From the NCBI RefSeq assembly GCF_900094945.1, contig NZ_FMAQ01000003.1:162592-226591 (forward strand): DNA of 64,000 nt, in the 5' to 3' direction. Made by a program: the position numbers and the translations under genes. Below are positions 37,829 through 49,033 of the stretch, in pieces. The stretch comes from Gilliamella bombicola (lineage in GTDB: Bacteria > Pseudomonadota > Gammaproteobacteria > Enterobacterales > Orbaceae). The notes under the pieces are model-generated. The model did no database searches and was not told the origin of the DNA. It saw nothing but the letters and a program-made list of their open reading frames with translations. Positions within the stretch are counted from its first letter, which is position 1. Each line of letters begins with the position of its first letter.

Positions 37829-38533
37829 CTACTTATTATTCTTTTTATTATTTTTTGATATAGCTTTAGATTGCTTTTTATTACTTAATGAGCGTTTAAC
37901 AGCAAGATAAATTGAAAATATCAATCCTAATACTAATAAAAAAACTGGTATTAGCATCAGAATAGACATGATCTGTTTTTCGTATTCTTTAAAAATTGGC
38001 GATAATCCAAATAAATAACCTAATGTCACAATCAAAAAGATCCATAATGTCGCGCTGATTAGATTATAGATATGGAATTTTCGACTATGTAGTCCCGATA
38101 ACCCTGCCATCATTGGTAATAATGTACGTACAAAAGCAATAAATCGCCCAATAAATAACGCTTGTAATCCATACTTATGGAATAATAGTTCTGATTTATG
38201 ATGGTACTTTTCCGGTATGTGTGCCATCCAACCTTGTACAAGCTTAGTATTACCAAGCCACAAACCTTGTGCATAACCTAACCAAGTTCCTAAAGCTGCA
38301 CCAGCAATCAAAATAAGATTAATTAAACCAAAATGAAATACATTTTGACTAATTAATACACCTGTTAAGAATAATAGGCTGTCTCCAGGTAAAAAAGCTG
38401 CGGGTAAGACGCCATTTTCTAAAAGGATAATAACAAACAACATGCCATATAGAGTCCATAGTACATTAGGATTTGAGAGCGTTGCAATATCCAAATTAAT
38501 AAATGCATGATAAAGTGTAATGATTGTTTCCAT
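37829..38533 (-). CDS. yqjA: DedA-family membrane protein YqjA
   Basis: This inner-membrane DedA protein has 234 residues. E. coli YqjA and YghB are needed for normal cell division, proton-dependent osmotolerance and lipid flipping. LLENGVLPAAFLPGDSLLFLTGVL at about 38-61 and the amphipathic FIGRFIAFVRTLLPMMAGLSGL at about 126-147 are the DedA signature, with the essential acidic and arginine residues present (Glu39, Arg130, Arg136 area). It matches YqjA in length and sequence. The C-terminal tail is Lys/Asn-rich. Confidence 0.93.
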   Translation of the reverse strand: METIITLYHAFINLDIATLSNPNVLWTLYGMLFVIILLENGVLPAAFLPGDSLLFLTGVLISQNVFHFGLINLILIAGAALGTWLGYAQGLWLGNTKLVQGWMAHIPEKYHHKSELLFHKYGLQALFIGRFIAFVRTLLPMMAGLSGLHSRKFHIYNLISATLWIFLIVTLGYLFGLSPIFKEYEKQIMSILMLIPVFLLVLGLIFSIYLAVKRSLSNKKQSKAISKNNKKNNK

Positions 38534-38563
38534 CTATTTTGAAATCCTATTGATGTATCGTTA

Positions 38564-40021
38564 TTAGTGGTTAATAGTACCGCCAACGGTCAAATTATTC
38601 ACTTTCAAAGTAGGTTGCCCAACGCCAACAGGAACACTTTGACCTGCTTTACCGCAAACGCCAACACCTGAATCTAGTTCTAGATCATTGCCCACCATAG
38701 ATACTTGTTGCATGGTTTCAATACCTGAACCAATTAGTGTTGCACCTTTTACCGGCGTTGTTATTTTACCCTTTTCAATCAAATAAGCCTCTGAGGCTGA
38801 AAAAACAAACTTACCGGAAGTGATATCAACTTGCCCACCAGCAAAATTAGGTGCATAAAGCCCATAATCAACGCTACTAATGATATCGTCAAAGGAAGAA
38901 TTTCCCGCCAGCATATAGGTGTTTGTCATTCTTGGCATAGGTAGGCAAGCATACCCTTCACGACGCCCATTGCCCGTTGAATGCGTATTCATCAATTTTG
39001 CGTTGAGTTTATCAAACATATATCCTTTTAGGATACCATTTTCTATAAGGACTGTCTTTTGGCTTGGTGTACCTTCGTCATCTATAGAGAGTGATCCTCG
39101 GCGATTTTCGATGGTACCATCATCGACAATGGTACAAAATTCTGAGGTAACCTTTTCACCAATTTTTTTGGAAAAAACTGAACTATTTTTACGGTTAAAA
39201 TCACCTTCTAATCCATGCCCTACAGCTTCATGTAACAATACACCAGGCCAACCAGCACCTAAAATAACAGGCATCGTTCCAGCAGGTGCGGCTTTTGCTG
39301 AAAGGGACACAAGCGCTTGGCGTACGGCTTCTCGCGTGTAACTATCAGCATAACTGTCTGATGTTTTAGGATTGATTGTCAGGAAATATTCATACCCAAA
39401 TCTCCCACCACCGCCACTACTGCCACGTTCACGCTTGCCTTCTTTTTCAACTAAGACAGAAACAGATAAACGAACTAAAGGGCGAATATCGGCACATAAT
39501 GTACCGTCTGTTGCCGCGATTAAAATATCTTCATAACTTCCAGTTAAACTAGCAGATACTTCAATAACTCTAGGATCAATTGAGCGAGCTAATTGATCAA
39601 CATGTTGCAATAGCGAAATTTTTTGCTCTTGAGAAAACGAATTAATCGGATTGATTGATGGATATATTGACACTGTTTGAGTAGTTCTAAATGGAGTCAC
39701 CGCGATGGATGTTTGTAGTGTAGTGATTGAACTTGCCGCTAATACACTTTGTTCTAAACGAGCTAATGAAAGCTGATCAGTATAAGCAAATCCCGTTTTT
39801 TCACCAACAATAGCTCTAACTCCAACACCTTGATCTCGATGGAATGAAGCATTTTTTATAATGCCGTCTTCAATTAACCAGCTTTCATAATAGCCAGATA
39901 AAAAATACAAATCACCAAAATCAATTTGCCTTGAACTTAGCATATCAAGTAAATACAAAAGATCTTGTTGGCTTAGATTATTTGGATTGAGCAATCGTTC
40001 ACTCACTTGAGTTAGTGTCAT
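38564..40021 (-). CDS. tldD: Metalloprotease TldD
   Basis: TldD, with TldE (PmbA), forms a protease that degrades unfolded peptides, matures microcin B17 and degrades the CcdA antitoxin. It has 485 residues from the ATG at 40021 (AAGGAATTT upstream). The start at 40051 is rejected because the E. coli protein aligns from MTLTQVSE. The zinc motif [11 protein letters not shown] is near residue 254. The GGGGRFGYE and [13 protein letters not shown] blocks are conserved. In E. coli yhdP lies between rng and tldD; here the two are neighbours. Confidence 0.97.
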   Translation of the reverse strand: MTLTQVSERLLNPNNLSQQDLLYLLDMLSSRQIDFGDLYFLSGYYESWLIEDGIIKNASFHRDQGVGVRAIVGEKTGFAYTDQLSLARLEQSVLAASSITTLQTSIAVTPFRTTQTVSIYPSINPINSFSQEQKISLLQHVDQLARSIDPRVIEVSASLTGSYEDILIAATDGTLCADIRPLVRLSVSVLVEKEGKRERGSSGGGGRFGYEYFLTINPKTSDSYADSYTREAVRQALVSLSAKAAPAGTMPVILGAGWPGVLLHEAVGHGLEGDFNRKNSSVFSKKIGEKVTSEFCTIVDDGTIENRRGSLSIDDEGTPSQKTVLIENGILKGYMFDKLNAKLMNTHSTGNGRREGYACLPMPRMTNTYMLAGNSSFDDIISSVDYGLYAPNFAGGQVDITSGKFVFSASEAYLIEKGKITTPVKGATLIGSGIETMQQVSMVGNDLELDSGVGVCGKAGQSVPVGVGQPTLKVNNLTVGGTINH

Positions 40022-40131
40022 AAATTCCTTAAATTTTAATTGTGGATACAAGTTTTTTTGATGATCATTTATAAATATTTGATCATAATATTTTTTTTGC
40101 TTTCAATATTTTATAATCAAACATGTAATTA

Positions 40132-41607
40132 TTACATTAATACCACATCGTATTGTTCTTGAATATAAAGTGGTTCAATCTTTACTTCAACACGCTTACC
40201 CACAAACACCTCGACTTCAGCTAAAGCGTGAGACTCATCATTAGTTAGAGCATTAGCCACAGAAGCCGATGCATAAACCAAAAAATACTCTGAGTGGTGT
40301 GCTTTATAAACACGAACTATTTCGCGTAAAATTTCGTTGCAAACTGTTTCTACTGATTTGACCATACCACGGCCTTTACATGCGGGACATTCCTCGCACA
40401 AAATATGCCCGATACTTTCGCGTGTTCGTTTGCGTGTCATTTCTACTAAGCCTAAGGTAGAAAATAGATTAACGGTAGTTCTAGCTCTATCTTTAGATAA
40501 AAAATCTTGGAGCGATTGTAATACTCGCTCACGATGCAAATCCTCTTGCATATCAATAAAATCAATAATAATAATGCCGCCCAAATTACGCAATCGCAAT
40601 TGTCGAGCAATTGCTATTGTGGCCTCAATATTGGTATTAAAAATAGTTTCCTCTAAATTACGATGACCAACAAATGCACCAGTGTTAATATCAATTGTTG
40701 TCATAGCTTCGGTTTGATCAATAATCAAATATCCGCCAGATTTCAATTTGACTTTACGATCTAATGCTCTTTGAATCTCGTTTTCGGTATCATAAAGATC
40801 GAATATCGGAATATTACCCCGATAATGTGATAATTTACTCGTCACTTCGGGCATAAATTCTTGCGTAAACTCAACCAATAAATCATAAGTTAATTTTGAG
40901 TCTACCAAAATTCGTTCAATTGGATCGCCCACAAAATCACGTAATACACGCTGTGACAATGCCAATTCACCATACACTAGATTTTTACTTACCGGACGAG
41001 CCATACGCTGTTGAATTTTAGTCCAAAGTCGTTTTAAAAAATTGGCATCTTGCTCTAACTCATGAGCGTTCGCACCTTCGGCTGCCGTTCTAACAATAAA
41101 ACCGCCTTCGTCTGTCACATATTGCTGAACAATATTTTTTAATCTTTCCCGTTCTTGTTCACTTTCTATGCGTTGCGAAGTTGCCACATGTGCAGAATTT
41201 GGTCCAGGCATTAATACTAAATAACGCGATGGCAAAGTAATGTCGGTTGTCAGTCTAGCTCCTTTGGTTCCGAGTGGATCTTTCACCACTTGCACCATTA
41301 AGTCCTGTCCTTGACGAACAAGTTCAGAGATATCTTTTACTTGAAATTGTTCTTGTTCAGTATCAGATACACACTCAGTATGAGGCATAATGTCTGATGC
41401 ATGCAGAAAAGCCGCTTTCTCAAGCCCAATGTCTACAAAGGCAGCCTGCATACCAGGTAAAATACGGATCACTTTGCCTTTGTAGATATTTCCAACAATA
41501 CCTCTTCTAGATTCACGATCAACATGGATTTCTTGTAATACGCCATCTTCAATATAAGCAACTCTCGTTTCAGATGGCGTTACATTCATTAATAATTCAA
41601 CAGACAT
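40132..41607 (-). CDS. rng: Ribonuclease G
   Basis: RNase G is an endonuclease that matures the 5' end of 16S rRNA and degrades some mRNAs. It has 491 residues from the ATG at 41607 (AAGGGAATTTT upstream). The start at 41676 is rejected because the E. coli protein aligns from MSVELLMNVTPSETRVAYI. The S1 domain is at about 35-125. The catalytic region has DQTEAMTTIDINTGAFVG near 285-302 with the metal-binding Asp residues. The zinc link CEECPACKGRG is near 405. It follows mreD by 11 bases, as in E. coli except that maf (yhdE) is missing between them. Confidence 0.97.
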   Translation of the reverse strand: MSVELLMNVTPSETRVAYIEDGVLQEIHVDRESRRGIVGNIYKGKVIRILPGMQAAFVDIGLEKAAFLHASDIMPHTECVSDTEQEQFQVKDISELVRQGQDLMVQVVKDPLGTKGARLTTDITLPSRYLVLMPGPNSAHVATSQRIESEQERERLKNIVQQYVTDEGGFIVRTAAEGANAHELEQDANFLKRLWTKIQQRMARPVSKNLVYGELALSQRVLRDFVGDPIERILVDSKLTYDLLVEFTQEFMPEVTSKLSHYRGNIPIFDLYDTENEIQRALDRKVKLKSGGYLIIDQTEAMTTIDINTGAFVGHRNLEETIFNTNIEATIAIARQLRLRNLGGIIIIDFIDMQEDLHRERVLQSLQDFLSKDRARTTVNLFSTLGLVEMTRKRTRESIGHILCEECPACKGRGMVKSVETVCNEILREIVRVYKAHHSEYFLVYASASVANALTNDESHALAEVEVFVGKRVEVKIEPLYIQEQYDVVLM

Positions 41608-41618
41608 AAAATTCCCTT

Positions 41619-42104
41619 TTAATTGATGGCAAAGCTTCGTCTTATTAACCGCAAAAATAGATAGATAACAACCCATAATAAGCCATCAATACAGCTTGAT
41701 AGTAAAATCAATGGCGATATTGTTATAGTATGATAAATACTAACTTGAAATAAAAACACGAGTAAATTGTAGCACACCGAAATGCCAAAAATAATAAACG
41801 ACTGTTGCCATAAAGCTAAATTACGTATCAATTGGAATTTAAAAACAAGTAAATAAGCAATACATGAATAAATAAAAGCATGTATCCCCAAGATTGAACC
41901 GGAACACAGATCTATTACAACTCCAAATATAAAAGCAGTACCAATTCCAATTCGGTGAGGAAGAGCAATTAACCAATAAGCAAAAATAAGAATCAGCAGA
42001 TGCGGTTTAAACATGCTATATGACGGTGACCATGGAATAATTTGCAAACATAAGCCAATTAATAGCGTTATCCAAATAATCAATATTCGATTACGACCCC
42101 TCAT
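41619..42104 (-). CDS. mreD: Rod-shape protein MreD
   Basis: MreD is an integral membrane protein of the elongasome, which directs lateral peptidoglycan synthesis. It has 161 residues and five to six hydrophobic helices (ILIIWITLLIGLCLQI, LLILIFAYWLIALP, and others). The GVVIDLCSGSILG segment near 63 is the family motif. Its start overlaps mreC by 14 bases. Confidence 0.95.
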   Translation of the reverse strand: MRGRNRILIIWITLLIGLCLQIIPWSPSYSMFKPHLLILIFAYWLIALPHRIGIGTAFIFGVVIDLCSGSILGIHAFIYSCIAYLLVFKFQLIRNLALWQQSFIIFGISVCYNLLVFLFQVSIYHTITISPLILLSSCIDGLLWVVIYLFLRLIRRSFAIN

Positions 42105-42933
42105 GTTTTACCCCTTGATTTCCCCATAATAACAATAAATAGCGTAAGCGTTTTAAATCTGCTGTTGGTGTAGCCGAGATAATTGGAGTTGAATCAGTAA
42201 TATCAAGCTTTACTGAACTTACTATTGCTACCGGATAACCTTCTGGGAAACGACCATCAAGTCCTGAAGTGACTAAAACATCCCCTACTTTTATATCAAC
42301 ATTATTAGGCAAAAATTCTAATGTTAAATCATTACTACATCCGTTACCCACAGCAATCATACCAATATCGTTTCTTAGTACTTGTACTGGTATTGCATGC
42401 TGATAATCACATACTAAAATAGCGCGACTAGTTGATTGAGCAGTTTCATAAATTTGTCCGACTATTCCTTTTTCATCAACTACTGGCTGGCCTACATAAA
42501 CACCATCTTGTTTACCTTTATTTATAACAAATTGATAAACATAAGGATCTGTATCTGCAAGTAATACTTGTGCAGCCATTTTATGCTCATCAGGTCTTAA
42601 TGGAGAACCAAGTAATTCACGAAGCCTTGTATTTTCATGTTTTAAATGTTCAAGCAACAATAAATCATTTTTTTGTTGCAACAATTCTGCATGCAATTTT
42701 TCTTTTTCACTGATCAAGATTTCTCGTGTTTTTGCCATCTCGTAAAGAGAATCAAATGATGACTTTGGAGCATTCGACACATGATAAAGAGGCGAAATGA
42801 TAGTATCTAAATAATAGCGAATTTCTTTAAATGGGCGATAATTGACATCTAATACAATTAGTACCAAAGCTAATGCTAAAAAAGTAAATAATTGTACACT
42901 GAGGGGAGAACGTTTAGAAAAGAGTAATTTCAT
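42091..42933 (-). CDS. mreC: Rod-shape protein MreC
   Basis: MreC is a periplasmic elongasome scaffold anchored by one N-terminal helix (about 13-28). It has 280 residues, shorter than E. coli (367), because the Pro-rich tail is absent. A coiled coil at about 65-105 is followed by the beta-barrel domains: VGQPVVDEKGIVGQIYET, SRAILVCDYQHAIPVQ and VTSGLDGRFPEGYPVAIV are typical. It lies between mreB and mreD. Confidence 0.96.
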   Translation of the reverse strand: MKLLFSKRSPLSVQLFTFLALALVLIVLDVNYRPFKEIRYYLDTIISPLYHVSNAPKSSFDSLYEMAKTREILISEKEKLHAELLQQKNDLLLLEHLKHENTRLRELLGSPLRPDEHKMAAQVLLADTDPYVYQFVINKGKQDGVYVGQPVVDEKGIVGQIYETAQSTSRAILVCDYQHAIPVQVLRNDIGMIAVGNGCSNDLTLEFLPNNVDIKVGDVLVTSGLDGRFPEGYPVAIVSSVKLDITDSTPIISATPTADLKRLRYLLLLWGNQGVKHEGS

Positions 42934-42987
42934 TGTCCAGTACTTACCTGTTTTATGCTCAAGATCTAATTATTTTAAGATACGACT

Positions 42988-43006
42988 CCGCCGACAATGT
43001 CGGCGG
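42988..43006. repeat. Hairpin between mreB and mreC
   Basis: CCGCCGACA (42988-42996) and TGTCGGCGG (42998-43006) are perfectly complementary. No T-run follows, so it is not a classic terminator. A similar CCGCCGA...TCGGCGG palindrome lies at 47057-47077. It may trim or attenuate the mreBCD transcript. Confidence 0.6.
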
Positions 43007-43076
43007 ATAAAAATATGAGATGTTTACTTACTAATCGTTTCATTAACATGAAATTCAGCAACGATTAAGATAGCAA

Positions 43077-44355
<1,279 letters not shown>

Positions 44356-44400
44356 ATGACAAATTCTGTTTTACAGTGTATTCTTCCGCGTAAATATTGA
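44356..44400 (+). CDS. Possible 14-residue leader peptide before accB
   Basis: A consensus ribosome binding site (AAAGGAG) lies 7 bases before an ATG at 44356. The 14-codon frame reads MTNSVLQCILPRKY and ends with TGA. The site is far stronger than that of accB itself. A hairpin follows at 44408-44448, and accB starts 97 bases after the stop. The arrangement resembles a regulatory leader. No known leader peptide of this sequence comes to mind, so function is inferred only from layout. Confidence 0.45.
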   Translation: MTNSVLQCILPRKY

Positions 44401-44407
44401 GTTACTA

Positions 44408-44448
44408 CCTTATTATCAACTACAAGATAGCTTTTGTCGATGATAAGG
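44408..44448 (+). promoter_or_regulatory. Hairpin between leader ORF and accB
   Basis: CCTTATTATC (44408-44417) and GATGATAAGG (44439-44448) form a 10-bp stem with one G-U pair. The loop itself can form a small ACAA/TTGT helix. No T-run follows, so translational or stability control is likelier than intrinsic termination. Confidence 0.5.
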
Positions 44449-44496
44449 ATGCATTAAAATCATTGTTACTTATATCAAATAAACACGGTGTAATTC

Positions 44497-44952
44497 ATGG
44501 ATATACGCAAAATTAAAAAATTAATTGAATTAGTTGAAGAGTCAGGTATTTCTGAACTTGAAATTTCTGAAGGCGAAGAATCAGTTAGAATTAGTCGCTC
44601 AGTTCCTACTACAAACTATTCCGCGCCAGTACAAAACATTCAAATTCCTCAACCGGCACCTGTCGTTGTGGCTCCAACAGTTCAAACAGAAGTTGTAACA
44701 GATACTGTTGCAAATGATGGTGCAACAATAAAATCTCCAATGGTTGGAACTTTTTATCGCACACCAAGCCCAGAATCAAAAGCTTTTGTTGAAGTTGGTC
44801 AAACCGTAAATGTTGGTGATGTACTTTGCATCGTTGAAGCGATGAAAATGATGAACCAAATTGAGTCAGAAAAGGCTGGTACAATAAAAGCTATCTTGGT
44901 TGAAAATGGTCAACCAGTTGAATTTGATCAGCCTCTATTCATTATTGAATAA
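44497..44952 (+). CDS. accB: Biotin carboxyl carrier protein of acetyl-CoA carboxylase
   Basis: AccB carries biotin between the carboxylase and transferase halves of acetyl-CoA carboxylase, the first step of fatty acid synthesis. It has 151 residues (E. coli 156). The N-terminal [23 protein letters not shown] is the regulatory and dimerisation segment. An Ala/Pro/Val-rich linker at about 40-75 follows, then the biotinyl domain at about 77-151 with biotin-accepting Lys in EAMKMM near 117. In E. coli aroQ lies upstream; here mreB does, reading away. accC follows after 39 bases. Confidence 0.97.
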   Translation: MDIRKIKKLIELVEESGISELEISEGEESVRISRSVPTTNYSAPVQNIQIPQPAPVVVAPTVQTEVVTDTVANDGATIKSPMVGTFYRTPSPESKAFVEVGQTVNVGDVLCIVEAMKMMNQIESEKAGTIKAILVENGQPVEFDQPLFIIE

Positions 44953-44991
44953 CCTGAATTTATTATTGACTATACGATTAAGAGATAGAAT

Positions 44992-46338
44992 ATGCTTGAT
45001 AAAATTCTTATTGCGAATCGTGGAGAAATAGCTCTACGTATATTACGAGCATGTAAAGAACTTGGGATTAAAACTGTTGCAGTTCATTCTACGGCAGATA
45101 AAGATTTAAAACATGTATTGCTAGCAGATGAAACTGTTTGTATTGGCTCAGCAGCTTCAGCAAAAAGTTACCTTAATGTACCTGCATTAATTTCAGCTGC
45201 TGAAGTAACTGGTGCTGCTGCTATTCACCCGGGATATGGATTCTTATCTGAAAATGCAGATTTTGCTGAACAAGTTGAGCGTTCAGGCTTTATTTTTATT
45301 GGTCCAAAACCTGACACTATTCGTCTAATGGGTGATAAAGTATCAGCAATTCATGCCATGAAAAAAGCTGGTGTGCCTTGTGTACCGGGTTCAGATGGGC
45401 CACTTGGTAGTGATATTGAAACTAATAAACAAATTGCTAAACAAATTGGCTATCCTGTAATTATTAAAGCTTCTGGTGGCGGAGGTGGTCGCGGTATGCG
45501 TATTGTTCGGGAAGAAAAGGATCTTGAACAATCCATCAAAATGACCAAATTAGAAGCCAAAACTGCTTTCAATAATGATATGGTTTACATGGAAAAATTT
45601 CTAGAAAATCCACGTCATATCGAAATTCAAGTGCTTTCTGATGGTCAGGGACATGCTGTTTATTTAGGTGAACGAGATTGCTCAATGCAAAGACGCCATC
45701 AAAAAGTTGTAGAAGAAGCACCAGCACTTGGCATCACACCTAAAATGCGTAAATTTATTGGTGAGCGTTGTGTTAATGCATGTATTGAGATTGGCTATCG
45801 TGGTGCAGGTACATTTGAATTCTTATTTGAAAATGGTGAGTTTTATTTTATTGAAATGAACACCCGTATTCAAGTAGAGCATCCGGTTACCGAAATGATA
45901 ACCGGTGTTGATTTAATAAGAGAACAAATTTTGATCGCCGCTGGCAAACCACTTTCAATTAAACAAAGCGATATTGAAATCAAAGGCCACGCGATTGAAT
46001 GCCGAATTAATGCTGAAGATCCCAAGACCTTTATGCCATCACCAGGAAAAATTACCCGTTTTCATGCGCCAGGTGGCTTTGGTATTCGTTGGGAGTCACA
46101 TATTTATGCAGGTTATACTGTCCCGCCTTACTATGACTCAATGATTGGAAAATTAATTGCTTATGGTGAAACACGCGAAGTTGCCATTGCACGGATGAAA
46201 AATGCCTTAGCAGAACTAGTAATTGATGGAATAAAAACTAACATTGATCTTCATATTGAAATCATGAATGATGAAGGCTTCCAAAAAGGTGGTACCAACA
46301 TTCATTATTTAGAAAAGAAATTAGGCATTTATGAGTAA
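44992..46338 (+). CDS. accC: Biotin carboxylase of acetyl-CoA carboxylase
   Basis: AccC carboxylates the biotin on AccB using ATP and bicarbonate. It has 448 residues (E. coli 449). The ATP-grasp glycine loop [14 protein letters not shown] is near 159-172. The [14 protein letters not shown] block near 288-301 holds the metal-binding Glu and Asn and the catalytic Arg. The C-terminal domain is complete. It forms an operon with accB and is followed by a hairpin terminator. Confidence 0.98.
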   Translation: MLDKILIANRGEIALRILRACKELGIKTVAVHSTADKDLKHVLLADETVCIGSAASAKSYLNVPALISAAEVTGAAAIHPGYGFLSENADFAEQVERSGFIFIGPKPDTIRLMGDKVSAIHAMKKAGVPCVPGSDGPLGSDIETNKQIAKQIGYPVIIKASGGGGGRGMRIVREEKDLEQSIKMTKLEAKTAFNNDMVYMEKFLENPRHIEIQVLSDGQGHAVYLGERDCSMQRRHQKVVEEAPALGITPKMRKFIGERCVNACIEIGYRGAGTFEFLFENGEFYFIEMNTRIQVEHPVTEMITGVDLIREQILIAAGKPLSIKQSDIEIKGHAIECRINAEDPKTFMPSPGKITRFHAPGGFGIRWESHIYAGYTVPPYYDSMIGKLIAYGETREVAIARMKNALAELVIDGIKTNIDLHIEIMNDEGFQKGGTNIHYLEKKLGIYE

Positions 46339-46341
46339 CAA

Positions 46342-46368
46342 AATAATCCCTATCTATTAGGGATTATT
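46342..46368 (+). terminator. Terminator of accBC
   Basis: AATAATCCCTA (46342-46352) and TAGGGATTATT (46358-46368) form an 11-bp stem with a 5-base loop, followed by a short T-rich tail. It lies 4 bases after accC and may let some transcription through to eda. Confidence 0.7.
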
Positions 46369-46406
46369 GCTATATTTAAGTATCAATAAGGTATGGGTAG
46401 ATATAA

Positions 46407-47045
46407 ATGAAAAATTGGCAAAAAAGCGCTGAAGAGATTTTAACCATGGGACCTGTTGTTCCCGTTATTGTAATTGAACGTATTGAAGATGCTGTACCGC
46501 TAGCCAAAGCGCTCATTGCTGGTGGAGTAAAAGTACTGGAAGTGACGTTACGAACAGCTTGCGCAATTGATGCTATAAAGAAAATCATCAAAGAAGTTCC
46601 TGAAGCTGTGGTTGGTGCAGGAACAGTGACAACTGTTGAACAATTAAAACAAGTCACTGAAGCTGGCGTTGAATTTGTCATCACTCCTGGTATTACTGAC
46701 GCTATTTTAAAAGCTGCAGTTGATGGTCCTATTCCTGTTATCCCGGGTATTGCAACTATTTCTGAACTATTAACAGCACAAGAATATGGTCTAACGGCAC
46801 TAAAATTCTTCCCCGCTGAAATCAATGGTGGCGTTGCAGCATTAAAAGCTTTTGCTGGCCCTTGTGGATATATGAAGTTCTGTCCAACTGGGGGAGTAAA
46901 CCCTAAAAACTATCGCGATTACCTTGCACTGGATAATGTACTTTGCGTCGGTGGTACTTGGTTTATTCCAACCGATGCAATTGCAAAAGGGGATTTTGCT
47001 AAAATTACGGAAATGGCAAAAGAAGCCGTTGCTGGTGCTCAATAA
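46407..47045 (+). CDS. eda: KHG/KDPG aldolase
   Basis: Eda cleaves 2-keto-3-deoxy-6-phosphogluconate to pyruvate and glyceraldehyde 3-phosphate, in Entner-Doudoroff and uronate catabolism. It has 212 residues (E. coli 213). The general-base Glu lies in [10 protein letters not shown] near 46 and the Schiff-base Lys in [11 protein letters not shown] near 133, after the [10 protein letters not shown] and PVIPGIAT phosphate-binding strands. edd is not next to it. In a gut symbiont it probably serves breakdown of sugar acids or pectin-derived uronates, which is inference. Confidence 0.97.
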   Translation: MKNWQKSAEEILTMGPVVPVIVIERIEDAVPLAKALIAGGVKVLEVTLRTACAIDAIKKIIKEVPEAVVGAGTVTTVEQLKQVTEAGVEFVITPGITDAILKAAVDGPIPVIPGIATISELLTAQEYGLTALKFFPAEINGGVAALKAFAGPCGYMKFCPTGGVNPKNYRDYLALDNVLCVGGTWFIPTDAIAKGDFAKITEMAKEAVAGAQ

Positions 47046-47056
47046 CTATTATTATT

Positions 47057-47077
47057 CCGCCGATATAATATCGGCGG
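47057..47077. repeat. Hairpin between eda and yadH
   Basis: CCGCCGATA (47057-47065) and TATCGGCGG (47069-47077) form a perfect 9-bp stem between convergent genes. No T-run follows on either strand. It resembles the palindrome at 42988-43006 and may limit read-through. Confidence 0.6.
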
Positions 47078-47102
47078 TAAAACTACTAGTCGTCTATCCT
47101 TA

Positions 47103-47876
47103 TTAACTTCTCAATCCTCGTCCACTTTCAATAAGTCGCCATGCAACTACATATAGTCCGGTAACAAACAAAATCAGCATTGAAAATGTGATCCATAACG
47201 GCACGTCTGTCACACCCAAAAATCCATAACGAAAACCGTTAATCATATAAACGATTGGATTAATTTTTGAAATCCACTGCCAAAAGTCTGGCAGCATAGT
47301 AATGGAATAAAAAACACCACCAAGATAAGTTAATGGTGTTAATACAAATGTTGGAATAATGCTTATATCATCAAATGACTTGGCAAATACCGCATTTAAT
47401 AAGCCAGCTAATGAAAACAGAATTGAAGTAAATAGCAATGTACAAACAACAAATAACCAAGAATGAACTTCATAACGAACAAAAAATAGTGACACAATAG
47501 TCACTAAAATACCAGTTAAAATACCACGCATCACGCCACCACCAACATATCCCAAAATAAGAATATGCGTTGGTACAGGTGCGACCAATAACTCTTCAAT
47601 GTTACGTTGAAATTTAGCGCTAAAAAAGGACGAACAAACATTGGTATAAGAATTGGTAATAACTGACATCATAATTAATCCCGGCACAATAAATGCCATA
47701 TAGCTAAATCCACCCATTTCACCAACACGAGAGCCAATTAAATTACCAAAGATAATAAAATAAAGAGACATGGTAATAACGGGCGGAATTAACGTTTGAA
47801 CCCAAATTCTTAAAAATCTTGTCACTTCTTTACGCCAAATACTTTTTAAGGCAATCCAATATAAATTATTCATCAA
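47103..47876 (-). CDS. yadH: ABC-2 type transporter permease YadH
   Basis: This inner-membrane permease has 257 residues (E. coli YadH 256) and six membrane helices of the ABC-2 type, including LGGVFYSITMLPDFWQWISKINPIVYMINGFRYG near 185-218. It pairs with YadG, whose stop its start overlaps by four bases. The substrate is unknown; family members export polysaccharides, lipids or drugs. Confidence 0.93.
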   Translation of the reverse strand: MMNNLYWIALKSIWRKEVTRFLRIWVQTLIPPVITMSLYFIIFGNLIGSRVGEMGGFSYMAFIVPGLIMMSVITNSYTNVCSSFFSAKFQRNIEELLVAPVPTHILILGYVGGGVMRGILTGILVTIVSLFFVRYEVHSWLFVVCTLLFTSILFSLAGLLNAVFAKSFDDISIIPTFVLTPLTYLGGVFYSITMLPDFWQWISKINPIVYMINGFRYGFLGVTDVPLWITFSMLILFVTGLYVVAWRLIESGRGLRS

Positions 47877-48811
47877 ATATCACCTTTTTGTTGGGTATCA
47901 TTGTGCAATAGATCAACAAATAACTCTTCTAACCGATTTGCTTTATTTCGTACGCTGATCACTTTAATATTTTGTTTATTTAATTGCTCAAATAATTGGT
48001 TTAATCCATGTTGCTTATCTACTTGCACTTCTAACACGCCGGGCTCCACATCAGAATAATTGTAGCCTTGTAATTTAATTGGCTCAGATAAGGGGACATA
48101 ATCAATAACAATTGTTTCAGATTGGCTTTTCGCCAATAGATCACGCATTGAGGAGTTCGCAATCAATTGACCTCTCTGAATAATACCGATATTTCGACAT
48201 AGCATTTCCGCTTCTTCTAAATAATGGGTGGTTAGAATAATTGTGATACCTTGCCGATTGATTTCACGTAAAAAATCCCACATAGAACGGCGTAATTCAA
48301 TATCAACACCTGCGGTTGGTTCATCAAGAATCAATAATTTAGGCTCATGCACAAGCGCTCTGGCTATCATTAATCGCCTTTTCATGCCACCGGACAACAT
48401 GCTAGCTCGACTGTGGCGTTTGTCCCATAAATCTAAAATTCGCAAATACTTTTCAGCACGCTCTAATGCAAGTTTTCGGGGCAATCCATAATAACCACCT
48501 TGATTAGTAACTATTTGTAGCACTTCTTCAAATTGATTAAAATTAAATTCTTGCGGGACAAGCCCTAATTGTCTTTTAGCATTGACAACATCTGTATCTA
48601 AATCATAACCAAAAATTTTAACTTGTCCCGCTGTTTTGGTGACTAATGAGCTAATAATGCCTATGGTTGTTGACTTCCCTGCACCATTAGGTCCCAACAA
48701 GGCATAAAAATCACCAGCTTGTACAGTTAAATCGATACCTTTTAATGCTTCTATACCATTTTTATAAATTTTTTTGAGTGATATTAGCTCAAGTGCAGGA
48801 ATTGATGGCAT
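47873..48811 (-). CDS. yadG: ABC transporter ATP-binding protein YadG
   Basis: This 312-residue ATPase drives the YadH permease. The Walker A loop GPNGAGKST is at about 39-47, the signature LSGGMKRR near 138, and the Walker B LLILDEPTAGVD near 158-169, followed by the H-loop LTTHYLEEAE. The C-terminal ~80 residues are a regulatory extension, as in E. coli YadG (308 residues). Confidence 0.95.
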   Translation of the reverse strand: MPSIPALELISLKKIYKNGIEALKGIDLTVQAGDFYALLGPNGAGKSTTIGIISSLVTKTAGQVKIFGYDLDTDVVNAKRQLGLVPQEFNFNQFEEVLQIVTNQGGYYGLPRKLALERAEKYLRILDLWDKRHSRASMLSGGMKRRLMIARALVHEPKLLILDEPTAGVDIELRRSMWDFLREINRQGITIILTTHYLEEAEMLCRNIGIIQRGQLIANSSMRDLLAKSQSETIVIDYVPLSEPIKLQGYNYSDVEPGVLEVQVDKQHGLNQLFEQLNKQNIKVISVRNKANRLEELFVDLLHNDTQQKGDI

Positions 48812-49033
48812 AAATATATCCTAAGTGAATCAATTGCTATTTAAATAATATGATATCATGTTAAATCAATTGACAATAAAATCAATCAATGTACAGGTCT
48901 TTTTAGTTTTATTTATATCAATGCGAATAAATTATCATTGTAAGATCATAGCGCATATTATTATTGGTTAGGCACAAACAGTGTAGTTTTAATTTTCGAG
49001 CTGTGTGCCTTTATCGTTGAAGGAATAAGTAGC

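Noticed and set aside
46376-46825. 149-codon minus-strand frame over eda
   Set aside because: eda is a complete, well-conserved enzyme on the plus strand. The reverse frame has low-complexity Ser/Thr/Val content and is a shadow.
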